From Porphyra umbilicalis (lineage: Eukaryota; Rhodophyta; Bangiophyceae; Bangiales; Bangiaceae): a stretch of 64,000 bases of DNA. A model generated the notes under the pieces. That model saw nothing but the letters and a program-made list of their open reading frames with translations, was not told where the DNA came from and did not search any database. Location of the stretch: assembly GCA_002049455.2 (NCBI GenBank), contig KV918772.1, positions 310,001 through 374,000 of the forward strand, given 5' to 3'. The position numbers were made by a program, and so were the translations under genes. Positions 43,134-53,835 of the stretch are shown here, piece by piece. Each line of letters begins with the position of its first letter. Position 1 is the first letter of the stretch.

Positions 43134-46100
43134 GACGGCACGATGACGTCTGAGAAAGCGCAATAAAAAGTCAACGGCAGAGCAGTACACGGCGAGACCG
43201 AGCCAACAGACAACAGCGAGATAGTGGTCAGCAATAGTGGACGATACGGTCCGGGGACATAGCGCGGGGATAGCATCGGAACGCGGCGCACGCGGTAGTC
43301 AAACCTTGACAGTGGCGGTCTTCACACTGACACGGTATCCTCTCGTAAAACGAGACGCCCGTAACAGTCGCCTGCCACGCTCGTACGCCGACACAACCTT
43401 GACCAACGGCAGAAAATAGACATGAAGGAGAAGCACATACCTGTCCGCAAACGCAGGCACACGAGCGACACGGACAGCGGGTACGCTAGGCAGCCGGTTG
43501 TCAAGAGCACGCGCGTCGCAAGTCACAAGCGAAAGAACAGATGAGGGGGTGGCAGGCAAGAAAGCGAAGGGGGGGATGGGGGGGCGGTAAGCTGGTGGCC
43601 AAGCGGCACAACGCGACCCGATAAGGCACGACGCTGTCCGGGCGAAGTCGCGAGGGGCAGTTGCTCCCACGACCCCCGGCGGCCTGCCTCACACCCCCCT
43701 AAAGCCATGTTGTGAGCGATCACCCGACCGAAGACCGTTGTCAGGGTGCCCATCCCCCACCCCCCCCCCCCCCCCCCAGATGCCAAAATAGGGGCCAGAA
43801 ACACCGGTCGTCGGCCAGGGCTTCCGGGCGGGCAAAAAAAGCGGGCACAACTCGCGCCAACGGCCAAACGACACGAAGCACGAGGTCTGACGTGTCAGCA
43901 CGGGTGCTACAATTGGACCTGCCACGTCATGCAAGATCACGAAGCGTGGAGATGCCGAGCGGATCAAAATGAAATTCCTCCCTTAACTGCATTTCCTTTC
44001 ATACTGTGTGTGCATGAATCGTAATTCCAACACGATCCGCATCTTACGAGGCCCTGACCCTCCTGCGGCTCGGCCATGGCGGAGCACGTTCGGGCATCCT
44101 CGTGCCCACCGCCCCCCATGCTTGCCACGAGCTGTACATGCGCTGTGCGATAGAGCCATCATACAGGGATTGCTCGAGATGACCAGAAACTTCTTAGCCT
44201 CGACCTCAGTCACTGCCGGTGGCATCCCGTCAACTGCCGGTGACCACGTGTCTGCAGTGCATATGGCTGTCCTCGAAGCCAATTGCGTGGTGGGCAGGGA
44301 CATAAGCTCCGGATATCCAGTACCCACCTTACGTCCCTTCGTCCACGTCGCACCGTCGTTTGTGAAAATCGACTGGTGATGGAGCTGGGGGGCTCGAAGC
44401 ATACACGTCAAGTTGGTCTTGCGTCGCAAGTGCACGCCCCAACAGCAGACCTCACCCGGGGCAACCAAGTAAAGATCCAAAAGGAACACTGATACGCTCA
44501 GGGGCTCAACGTATGTGTAGTCAGCAGGTGCCGCGCACCTGTGTTTCTGGTGGCTGCGCGCCCGCGCACATGACAATGCACAACGCGACTTGTAACAGGT
44601 GGGTGCAAGTAGGGTCGTAGGACCACAGAGGTCAGACATCAGAACATGGCGGATGCGAATGGCCTTCTGACTCCCAACAGGGCCAGGACTAATTCGGTAT
44701 CCCGCAGAGTTGTGGTCGTTCTTTGCCAACGATCAAACGCTTGACAGCTGGACTGGCCTACTCAATAGTAGCATCCGACGGGAGTGTTACAGGACGCGCA
44801 TACTCTCGGGAGAATTGTTGAGCTCGATGCAGTCTGTCGGTGAGCAACTCTTCTTATGAGTCGCTCTGATTGTATCCAGTGTCGTTTTCCCTTCCGTGTC
44901 ACTGTTCGGAACTTCTGCACAGTAGTGCATGCCCTGCAGGCTTCTGTGGAGAGTGCAGACCGCTCTCACTGTGCGCATCGACGCCAGTCATCGGTGCCCG
45001 TCACGTCCGTCGTTTAGATATCCCCTGTTCGAGATTCTGCATTGTACCCTCAGTTGGTTGTCTGCTTCGTGCCCTTCGCTTCATGTATAGCATGAATTGC
45101 TGCCTAAGTTGGTCGACGTCACGACGACATCTTCGTCCTTCTGCAGATTGCTCACCACGGACTTGACGAGTTCGCCAGCCGCCACGTTTTTGACATGTGG
45201 CATAGTGTCAAGTAGTCCGCCGGTTTTGACTCATCCGCATTCAGCTCTAGGGCGCATCGAAGCACCCAGCAAGGTGCCAGTCGTTGCGCGGAACACCGCA
45301 TCGCTTCCGTCATCGTCTTCTTCGTGCAATGACCTAGGCGGCGGCTTCCGACAGACGTCTCGGCCAGTGGTTCTCTTCCCCCGGATCAATGGGCGAGGAG
45401 CGCTACAGGTATGACAGCAGGGGTCTGTTGGGCGTCTTTTGTGCCAGCGCTGCTGTGTTGGTGTAGCGCTTCTTTGGTGTTAACGCGCCGCTTTCTGCGG
45501 TTCCGCCTGCTCAGGAACGCCTCTTGGTTTCCGCGGAGCTGCAGCTGTTCCTATCGTTTCCGTTTGACGAGGTTGCTTGAGGTGCTCGTCGCTCATTCTG
45601 TTGGCCTGCCCGTACTCACTGTCCCCTTCGCTGTCTGTGCTGATTGACTTGGCTTCCTTCTGATGCTGCATTGGTGCTTCTCAGCTCTTACTCTGGGTAC
45701 GGTCGCGCCTGGCGCGGGGCATAAGGGCCGGCTTCTATCATGCATGTATTGTCTCTGGTGCCCGCGTTGCCTGTCGGCTTCCGCGCAGCGTCATCTAGAG
45801 GGACGATGTCGGACGGTACTGCTGGCTACCGCTTACTTGGCCAACGACGCGGATACGTCCGCCGTGGCTGCTACTCTGCCGGCGGCTCTGTTGCTGCCGC
45901 CGGCGGCAAGCAGACCACCATCAAGCGGGAAGAGGTTGCATAGGAGGCGGTACGATGTGAGCGGACGCCATGGTGCACGTGGGAGCATTCGGCGTAGAGT
46001 GGGGTGTCGACGCCGTCGTTGGCATCGGAGATGGGGGGTGTATGCCACTTCTTCGCGCTGTTTTGACACGATGCAGTGGTGCCCTTCGTTGAGTCCATTT

Positions 46101-46208
46101 TCGCATCATTGACTTGCACTGTGCGGTAGAGGACAGCGGGTTTACTTGTGACCATCTCCTTGGACAAGACAATGGTTTGGAAAAGAACAAGAGAGAATAT
46201 ATATATTG
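43134..46208. other. 3-kb gene-free spacer between PIF1 and the KDZ transposase
   Basis: The PIF1 promoter should lie at the left end. There is a run of about 19 C at about 43,760-43,780. The remaining frames are short and unrelated to known proteins. I could not find a transposon end by eye, although one would be expected near 46.1 kb if the KDZ element is complete. Confidence 0.4.
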
Positions 46209-49200
46209 TCAAGCATCATCATCGCCCAACGTCGGCTGTTCAACCGGGACATCCAGCCCCGCGGAGAAACGCAAAGAGAACAAGCTGTCAAAAAACAAAG
46301 TAAGGGCAATGCGCTGTCGCAGCGCCCCAACTTGCTCCTGTGAAAAGTGCACGGGGACCCCCAGAGACAAGCAATCAGCAGCGGCCAGTACAAACACCCC
46401 ACAGCTACCCCCGTCGAGCTGCACAGGCAACCCGTCCACGTCCATAGTTTTCCACGAGTCGACCGCCCATGTCGCCGCCGCCTGGTCCCCCAACCTCGAG
46501 CGCACCTCATCGCCAAGCCACCGCTGCACGTTGACCAACACCCCGCTCGTGTCGTCTGCCCCGAGGGAGTCGTAGTAGTGGAAGGTGCATCTTTTGATGT
46601 CCACCGTGACGAGAATCCAGTGCGTTCGGTGCAGGTTGACGGGCACAAGCACAACGTCAACCCGCTCGAGGTTGAGCGATCGCTTCTTTCCCCACTCCCG
46701 CACCCCATCGTAGTCATAGCACCCCATCCGCGCCGACAGCCTCGAGTAGAAGTAGGTTGATAACATGCACACGCGCACACCGAGAGGGAGCCCGCCGCCT
46801 GTGGCAGCAGCAGCAGCACCTTGCTGCAACATCGATCGGTGGTTGATAAGCGCCGAGAACGAGTTCATGACTTCGTCGTTCAACCATGCCGCACCCTCGA
46901 GCAGCTCCATGTCCGCCACGCGCAAAGTGATCCTCGCCTTGTTGACGAGCCGGACGACCTCCGCACCGTCGCGCTGGTCGGTGATCTCACCGACAAGGCG
47001 CGCCTCCGCGCGCGTGATGGGGGCAGAGGCCAACGACACTTGGCTGGCGTCGGCGCCATCGCCCGCCAACTCATCAAACTCTGCCTGCAGCTGCACGTGG
47101 GCTGGGTGGGCGACGACGCGATCGGCAGCGACCTGAACGACAGCAGGCTGATCGGCTGCACCCGCCCGCCCGTCGTTTCCAGAACCTTGGGGGGGCTCAC
47201 CATCTCGATCATCATCGACGCAATCCTGGTCGTCCACCGGGTCACCTTGTGGCGAGCCTGGAGGGGCATCAGCTGCGTCTGGCACTGCACCGTCATCGGC
47301 ATCTTGACCATGTTGGTGCCCCGCCAGTGCCACCAGCTCCTCTGCCGACGAGTCGACCGCCTGGCACGAGCAGACGGCGCTGCGCTCGCATTGGTGGGCG
47401 ATCCTGGCGTGGAAGAAGGGCGCAAGCGGGATGTGATCGTTCTCCCCGGCGGATTTGTCGGCTTGCAGGCGGTAGATCTTCCGCAAGTTCATGTAGGCAA
47501 CCTGCACCATGCGGTGCAACATGTACGTGGTGGGCGCCATGTACGCAAGGCTCGTGCGGTTGACGACCGACACCGAGTGCGACACCTCCGCCGCTTGGGT
47601 CGCCACCCCGGCCGTGGTGCCAAGACTCTCGTCTGGCATATACACGGGGGAGCAGGAGTGGGTGATCGAGTGCGGGCGGTCGAGGATGCACCGAACGCCG
47701 TGCGCCCGCATGATGGTGCGCACTCGCCTCATGGCGTTCTTGTCAATCTTGCAGGCGACGTCGTAAAAGATGGCCGTCGGCAGCGAGGAGAACCGCTCCA
47801 GCACGATGGAAAGGGCCTCCCCGACGCTCTCGGCGCGGAAGAGGCATCGAAACCCAAGCGTGACAACGTGAGGGCAGACCACGTTGAAGACGCCCTGAGA
47901 CAGCCCGGCCTGGATGGAGAACGCCTTGTTGCAGGCGTCGCCGTCACCTTGCGCGTCCGCGACATGGCGTTCCTTGCCGCGGTACCCGACCCTGCGCTTG
48001 GCGGCGACGGAGTCGACAATCCCAGGCCGCACCCGCGGGAGGCTGGCAAAAAACTCAAAGCTGATAAGCGGGTCGTCCTCGTCCAGCTCCTCCAAGTGGT
48101 TCTGCTCCGCCCGCCACCGCTTGTAGTCCCCTGGTGTCGGCGTCTCCTTCCACCGCTCGCAGTAGGCCTTGTTCTTCCACACTGGTACAGCTTTGGACTT
48201 GAGCTCGGCCTGCTCGTCAAAGGTGGTGTTGACGTACTGCTCCACGACCATCACTTGCAGCAGCAACTCGCCGACCGCCTTGCGGAAATAGATGTCGTCG
48301 TCCATATCGCCGGCAAACCGGCCGAGGAAGCTCGTCAAAAAACCAACGTCGTCAATAGCCTTGGTGAGCTTCTTCCAAGCGTCCTTGCTCATCAATCGGA
48401 GGGTGTTGGCAAGGAGGGTGACGGGCACGGTGTCCTTGTGCAGGAACATGCCCGTGACCGTCTCGGCCAGCATTGCTTGGAGGAAGGGGCGCACGCAGAT
48501 CCAAACGCCGTCGTCGCTCCGAGCGTACTCCTTAAACGCCGGCGCACAAATGCCCGTCCGGTCCCGCCAGGTCTCGAGCGCCTTCTTGGCAGGCGGGCCG
48601 CTCCCACCCAGCACCGTGTTGCCGGCCGCGTCTAGGCGCAGGGCGTCTTCAACGGTGCTCCCCAACCGCGCGCGCTTGCGCCTCGGCCCCAAATCTTCGG
48701 CTGCCGGCTGGGCCGGCGGCGGAGCAGCAGCAGCGGCGGGGGGCGCCGCGAGACCCGCAGGCGCTTCCACACTGAGGGGGAAGAAGCGGAAAAAGACGAT
48801 GGCTGCTGCGGCCTCGGGGGTAGGGCGAGCAATCGTCGATATCAACCCGTGCCACTCCCGCAGCAGCTCGACTTGGGTCGGGGTCAATGGTGTGGACGAT
48901 CGAAGTACCTTCAGGATGGAGACGCGCAAAGCCGACTTCTTGATGATGCACAGGTTGGAGGCGGGGATGTCGAGTACGGGGCAATCGTCCGCGAGGCGGA
49001 ACGGGTTTGCGCTGTCCGCGTCCGAGCAGCCTAAGGCTTGCGCGTCTATGACGACAAACGCCGGGCTCGGCCCGCACCGTGGACAACGCCCCGTCCCGGG
49101 CGGGATACGAATCGTGCGGATGGCCATCGTTCCGAGCTTCACCACGTCCTGCCGCCGGAGCGAAAAAGAAAGCACGTCGGATGAGACATGTCGCGTTGCC

Positions 49201-51065
49201 GCCGTGTACGTCGTGCGGCCGGAAATGATGAAGGAGATGATCTTGTCCACAACGCCTCGGGAGAAGAGCAGCCATTCCCGGTTCTTGTTACGGCGACGCA
49301 TGGAGAAGAGCGAATCGGCGTTGCCGTCGTACTCCACCTTGTGCTGACACGCCGTCGCATCGCACACCCAGCGGCCAACCCACACCTGATTGGAACAGAA
49401 AGTGCATATAACCAAAGCAGGCAACGAAACGGCGTCAGGAACAGGGGATACAAGGCGCACGCGTCAGACACCAGAACATTAGAAGATCACAATTGCTGGA
49501 GGCACAAGATGGAGCGCTCAATGCAGCCGCCAAGCAATTCAAAGAAAGCAAGGCGGACGGCGAAGAGGTTGTAGACACAGAAGAGAGGAGCAACGTACCC
49601 GTAGAGGTGGAGCAGTGGGATGGTGTGTGACGAGTAGCCCCGGCTCCTTGGTGATATTGTGCCGATCTGCTCGTTACTGGCCGCAGCTCCCACAAGAGGG
49701 CTCGACAAGGGGGAGCCCTAGGTCACGCACGGCGCCTAGCGACTGGGACATCTGAAACAGGTCACGGAGCTGCTTCACGTCAGCCGCCTTGTTCTCCGGC
49801 CGGCCGGCGGCGCGTTGCGCAAGGAGCCCGCGCCAATCCGCAGTCCGCGTCCACACCGCACCCTGCGCGAGCTCGGTGGTGCACGGCATCATGTTGCGTG
49901 GCGTCCTTTTGGCCACCTTGCTCTGCTCCATATCTCTTGGGCCGCGGACCGTGTCGCCGTCCCGGCCTTCAAGGCCCTCGTCCTCCTCCTCGTTATCAAG
50001 CACCTTGGCGCGGGGAGCCGCTGGAATGTGGCGGGCCTCCTTGCGCGCCTTAGCGGCGACAGGAGCGGAGCCAGACTCGAGATTGCGGAAGCCTTCAGGC
50101 CCTTGGGAGTCGCGGGCAACACGTACGTGGCCGCAACGGCCTCGGAAGCGTCGGCAACCGGGCGCGATGCACGTCGCAACGTTGGCGGTGGTGAACATCA
50201 CGACCGAGTAGACGGCGTGGTAAAGTACAGCCCATAATACCGACGTCCCGTAGCCCTCAAACACGGCAAAGGCGGCCGAGTCGGCGCGGAGACGCATGCG
50301 GGCACGGAAGGTTGACAGGGAGACGTTAGCCACGCGCAACGCCTGCACCAATGCCGCCGTGTGCTTGCAGGTCGTGCTTCGTGACGACACCGACAAGAAG
50401 AGGGCGTTCTGCGTGCCGCTAAAGCACGAGCACAGAAGACCGTCTCGGCAAGACACCCACATGATGGAAACGTCCGCCTTCTCGGCGCCCGAGCGCAGCA
50501 CGATTGCCCGCGACCGCGACGACGAGTCCCCGACCACACGGGCAGTGACGGGGGAGGGGTACTTTCCCATCTGCCGGCGCGATGGCAGCCCACAGGTCCG
50601 ACGGATGCAGGCGGCCAAGGTGTCGACGACGTAGTCCTCCACGAGCACCTTCGGGCCCACTGACCGCATTCGAAGTTGTGGAGGCGGATCATCGGGAGGT
50701 GGACCCTGTGGGCCGTCTTGGTCACCTTGATCCTCCCCAGCACCAGGAGCGAGCGCGTCAGTGGAGGGAGAGTCCCCTAACGCAGCGCTCCGCGGTACGA
50801 CCACGTGCCGCCGTCTCAAAGTCCGATGCAGCGGCAGGAGTATGGGGGCTGTCCCATGTCGCCGCAACTCCTCAAGGTCGTCGCACCAACGTCTTGCCAC
50901 TTGACCGCCGTGTGAGGCAGCCCGCTCGACGTGGACGACGCGCCCAAAGGTCGGCCGCAGAGGACGACCCACGAGCGCATCCCGCACGCGCTCCGCTTGT
51001 TCCAACGACGCAGCAAACCGGGAAACGACCGGCCGCCCCGACAATGGTGGCGGTCTGGGGTCCAT
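46209..51065 (-). CDS. KDZ-superfamily transposase with SWIM finger and Ulp1-like protease domain
   Basis: This is a transposase of the Kyakuja-Dileera-Zisupton superfamily. The exons are 51,065-49,599 and 49,385-46,209; the 213-nt intron (GTACGT..TCAG) keeps phase. An in-frame TAA at 49,676-49,674 (codon 464) interrupts exon 1, but coding sequence continues after it. The N-terminal part has a SWIM zinc finger (CSC...CKH, about 50,430). Across the joint the KDZ cysteine cluster reads CGSCG, LRVWVGRWVCDATACQ, VEYDG. The core has RCPRCGPSPAFVVIDAQALG, FYDVACKIDKN and AAEVSHSVSVVN, the likely D, D and E ligands. The C-terminus is a Ulp1-type cysteine protease with HW, YDSLG and QLDGGSCGVF (catalytic His, Asp, Gln, Cys). 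The protein is about 1,547 codons. I chose the ATG MDPRPPP. Confidence 0.85.
49386..49598 (-). other. Intron in the KDZ transposase gene
   Basis: On the minus strand this is a 213-nt phase-0 intron from GTACGT to AATCAG, preceded by a pyrimidine-rich tract. Its length and donor match the PDHB introns. Removing it brings the cysteine cluster together with the YDG motif. Confidence 0.75.
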
Positions 51066-51139
51066 GCCGCCGCGGCGCCCGCCACCGCGGCGCCACGCCG
51101 GCCGACGGCAGCGGCACCCCTGACCCCCCTCGCACACGC

Positions 51140-51735
51140 AGCGCCGCGAAGAAGCAACAGCACAATGGCAGGGGACGGTCGCGCAGCAACCACGTCCTCG
51201 GGAAGCTCAATGACGCGGGGGAGAAGCCAACATCTCCGGGCGCCGCCCCCGACCCCCCCCCCACCGGCAGCGCCACGAAAAAGAAAAAGCAAAACGGTGG
51301 GGGACGGCGGCGCAACCACCACGACCTCTGAAAGCCCGATCACGCCGGGGAGGAGCCACATACCCCGGGCGCCGCCGCGGCGACGCCCGCCGGCGGGGCG
51401 CCGCACCTGCCGACGGCAGCACAGCCGACACCTCTCCCCCCGCCCGCAGCAACGCAAAAAAGCAACAGCACAATGGTGGGGGACGGCCGCGCAACAACCG
51501 CGTCCTTGGCAAGCTCAATCAGGCCGGGGAGGAGCCACATTCGCCGGGCGCCGCCGCGGCAACGACCGCCGGCGGGGTGCCGCGCCCGCCGGCGGCAGCA
51601 CCGCTGGCACCTCTCCCCCCGCCCGCAGCAACGCAAAAAAGCAACGGCAAAATGGTGCAGGCCGGCCGCGCAACAATCGCGTGGAAGGACCAATGACGGC
51701 GGGGAGCAGCTGGCGGGGCGGCGGTGGCGACCAGA
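51140..51735 (+). repeat. Tandem array (about four units) upstream of the KDZ start codon
   Basis: Units of roughly 120-180 bp start near 51,140, 51,272, 51,448 and 51,629. Shared words include GCAACGCAAAAAAGCAAC, GGTGGGGGACGG, CGGGGAGGAGCCACAT and CCTCTCCCCCCGCCCGCA. The last two full units are the most alike. The array lies 75 bp upstream of the transposase ATG, where promoter and transposase-binding sites of the element would be. Confidence 0.75.
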
Positions 51736-52640
51736 TCGCCGAAATGCGCGCGCGCGCGCGCGCCAACCATGCCAAATATGCAATCAGCAACAAATTAGGG
51801 AGGGGGGGAGGGGGTGAGTGGCGCTAGAGATGCAGAGGGAACGGGAACGGCGCAGGAGACGACGGAGGAGCAGGCGAGCGCCAGTAGCAGCACCATGCGG
51901 GGGGCAGCCGTATCGTCGTCGTACCGGGTACCGTCAGCACGGCGATGACGCATGCGCGCCCAAACCGCCGCCGCTGGAAGCGGCATCCAGATCCAGATCT
52001 CGCATGTCTGGGGCCAGGCATGAAATATCCCCGGACACGTCTGGGACACGTCTGGTCGACGTGTCTGCGATGCATGCCCGTGGTGTCAACAGGCGCAATT
52101 GGTGGCGGATTGGGGCTGGTGTCTGACGGGGCCCAGGGCGCCTGCACGGCATTTTTGCGCACATCTGATTGGCTGAAGCAGGGGACGCGGCAGCGGCGGG
52201 TGCCCGAAACTGGGAGAGTAGATGCGCTGTGTTCCTTCACGGCACACCCGCCCGCGACACACACCCGCAGTCCAGAAGGGTGGCGTGGCGGTGCCCCTGT
52301 GGTCGCCACGCGGAACAGCTTTCTGGTGTGGTCCGCTTCCGACGGCCTGTCCGGGAGGAATGATGTTCGACCATTGCACCACGGCCGCTGCTAATTCTTC
52401 CATGGCCGGCCACGCGTCAGATTTCACGCGCCGCGACCGCCGCTCAGGCACCCAATAGTAGTGTTGCACAACTGGATCATCGTAACTGAAAATGTGATCC
52501 CGGAAATACCCTGAACTTGTTAACAACATGCGAAGCAGCCACGGACGACCAGCTGGAATCTACCCTTATTCGAAGTAGGGGGACCGCCGGGGGGACAGGG
52601 GATTTGAAAACGACTTGATTTGGATTCTGACAGCTGAGCG
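51736..52640. other. Gene-free spacer
   Basis: There is no supported gene here. The stretch 52,030-52,065 repeats GGACACGTCTGG-like words with a matching inverted GACGTGTC, a small palindrome-rich spot. No element end was found. Confidence 0.35.
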
Positions 52641-52650
52641 ACACAATTTC

Positions 52651-52720
52651 ATTGGTCGATTCTCATCGCTATCCACCCAATCACATGTCCCGAAATGCAC
52701 GTATCATCTTTCTATATAAA
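52651..52720 (+). promoter_or_regulatory. CCAAT/TATA promoter of the hairpin RNA
   Basis: An inverted CCAAT box (ATTGG, 52,651-52,655) and a forward one (CCAAT, 52,677-52,681) precede a strong TATA box (TATATAAA, 52,713-52,720). The start site would fall about 25-32 nt after the TATA box, near 52,743-52,750, exactly where the hairpin begins. Confidence 0.55.
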
Positions 52721-52744
52721 TTTGGTAGCGAGCACTGCGGCGAA

Positions 52745-52839
52745 AGACGCAGTGTCAGCGAGGCACCCTCGGGGCCCGCAGCGGAGGCGCGCAGCGCCGG
52801 AGCCGGGCCCCGAGGGTGCCTCGCTGACACTGCGTTTTT
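52745..52839 (+). ncRNA. Candidate small hairpin RNA gene
   Basis: A perfect 31-bp inverted repeat (52,747-52,777 with 52,805-52,835) encloses a 27-nt loop that itself contains a GGCGC/GCGCC stem. The stem base can be extended a few pairs with one mismatch. Five T (52,835-52,839) end it, as a polymerase III terminator would. With the TATA box about 30 nt before the stem, the layout resembles a type-3 polymerase III gene producing a hairpin of about 95 nt. A Dicer-type precursor, a regulatory RNA, or just a palindromic repeat next to a chance TATA box are all possible. No coding frame or known RNA family fits. Confidence 0.5.
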
Positions 52840-53835
52840 CGCGCAAAGCGGAGCGTGGCTGCCACTAGGATTTGCCCCGGGTTACACTGCACGGTGGCCC
52901 GCGCGGCAGAGGTTGAAGGGTCAATCTCTAAATCTGGAAATTCACCTGGGAGCGCTGCACGTCGGCTCCCGCTTCGGTTCTTAAACCTCTCGCGTGCGCC
53001 ATGTAGATGTGGAGTCTGCGCCGCGGACGAGCGCGGTCCCCCCACATCCCGAGCGGTCCCCCCAGCGGTCCCCCTCCAAGAATAACTCGGCGTATTCCAA
53101 CTTATCGTCCCTGGGGGGACAGCTTACAGTGCGCCGGTCCCCCCGGCGGTCCCCCCCCAGGGATAATCAGCCTGTGCGGCGTGTAGGATGTCAAGACAAG
53201 CGGACCCACGTTCTATTGTAGAGATTTCAGTCACGTGCGTGCAATACCCTGGCCTTCAGGGCGGGTGGCGCGCTTGGCGACGCATCGACACCGGGCACGC
53301 CGGCCGACTCCATAGCCGCGAGCGCGCACAGGGGCACGGACAGCCATGTTGCCGTGGCGGCGGAAACGTGGGGCGGGGAAAAGGGTGCCGCCGCCGTCAC
53401 CGCAGCGGCGGCGGCTCGCCGGCGTCGCGCGACGCCGACGGGAGGGGCCTTCACTCCGCCGCGCAGCGCACCTCTAACCTCGCCGGTAGATGGCAGCCCT
53501 ATGGAAAAATTAATAATCACTTTGACCGTCGTGTGGACTTGAGCTCATCTGGCGCATTGATTCACTGTTCGGTCTCAACAGATCGTCATAATCCCTTGCT
53601 GGTGGCCGATTGTGCACACCCAGAGAGTCAAATTACAGAGAAAATGAGTCAAATCACCTGGCCAGGTGCCACCTTGCAGATCCTACAGTCGTTCCACAAA
53701 AAACCTAGCACTCAGCCGAGATCAATAGTACCACCCATATGTCCCTCGTTTCGCGTAAACGTGGCTTCAAACCAGTGACGTGTCAACGAACAATTCTCAA
53801 AGGCGCTTTTCTGCTCAAAGACTGCGTGTGCTCAC
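52840..53835. other. Spacer with GGTCCCCCC repeats, no gene
   Basis: At 53,020-53,165 the word CGGTCCCCCC recurs four or five times, and TCCCTGGGGGGAC (about 53,108) can pair with GTCCCCCCCCAGGGA (about 53,150). At about 53,690-53,770 lies a diverged, inverted copy of sequence found at about 59,990-60,112. I see no gene. Confidence 0.45.

Noticed and set aside
46209-51065. SWIM protein and KDZ transposase as two separate genes
   Set aside because: Both frames share phase, a canonical 213-nt intron joins them, and the KDZ cysteine cluster is split across the joint.
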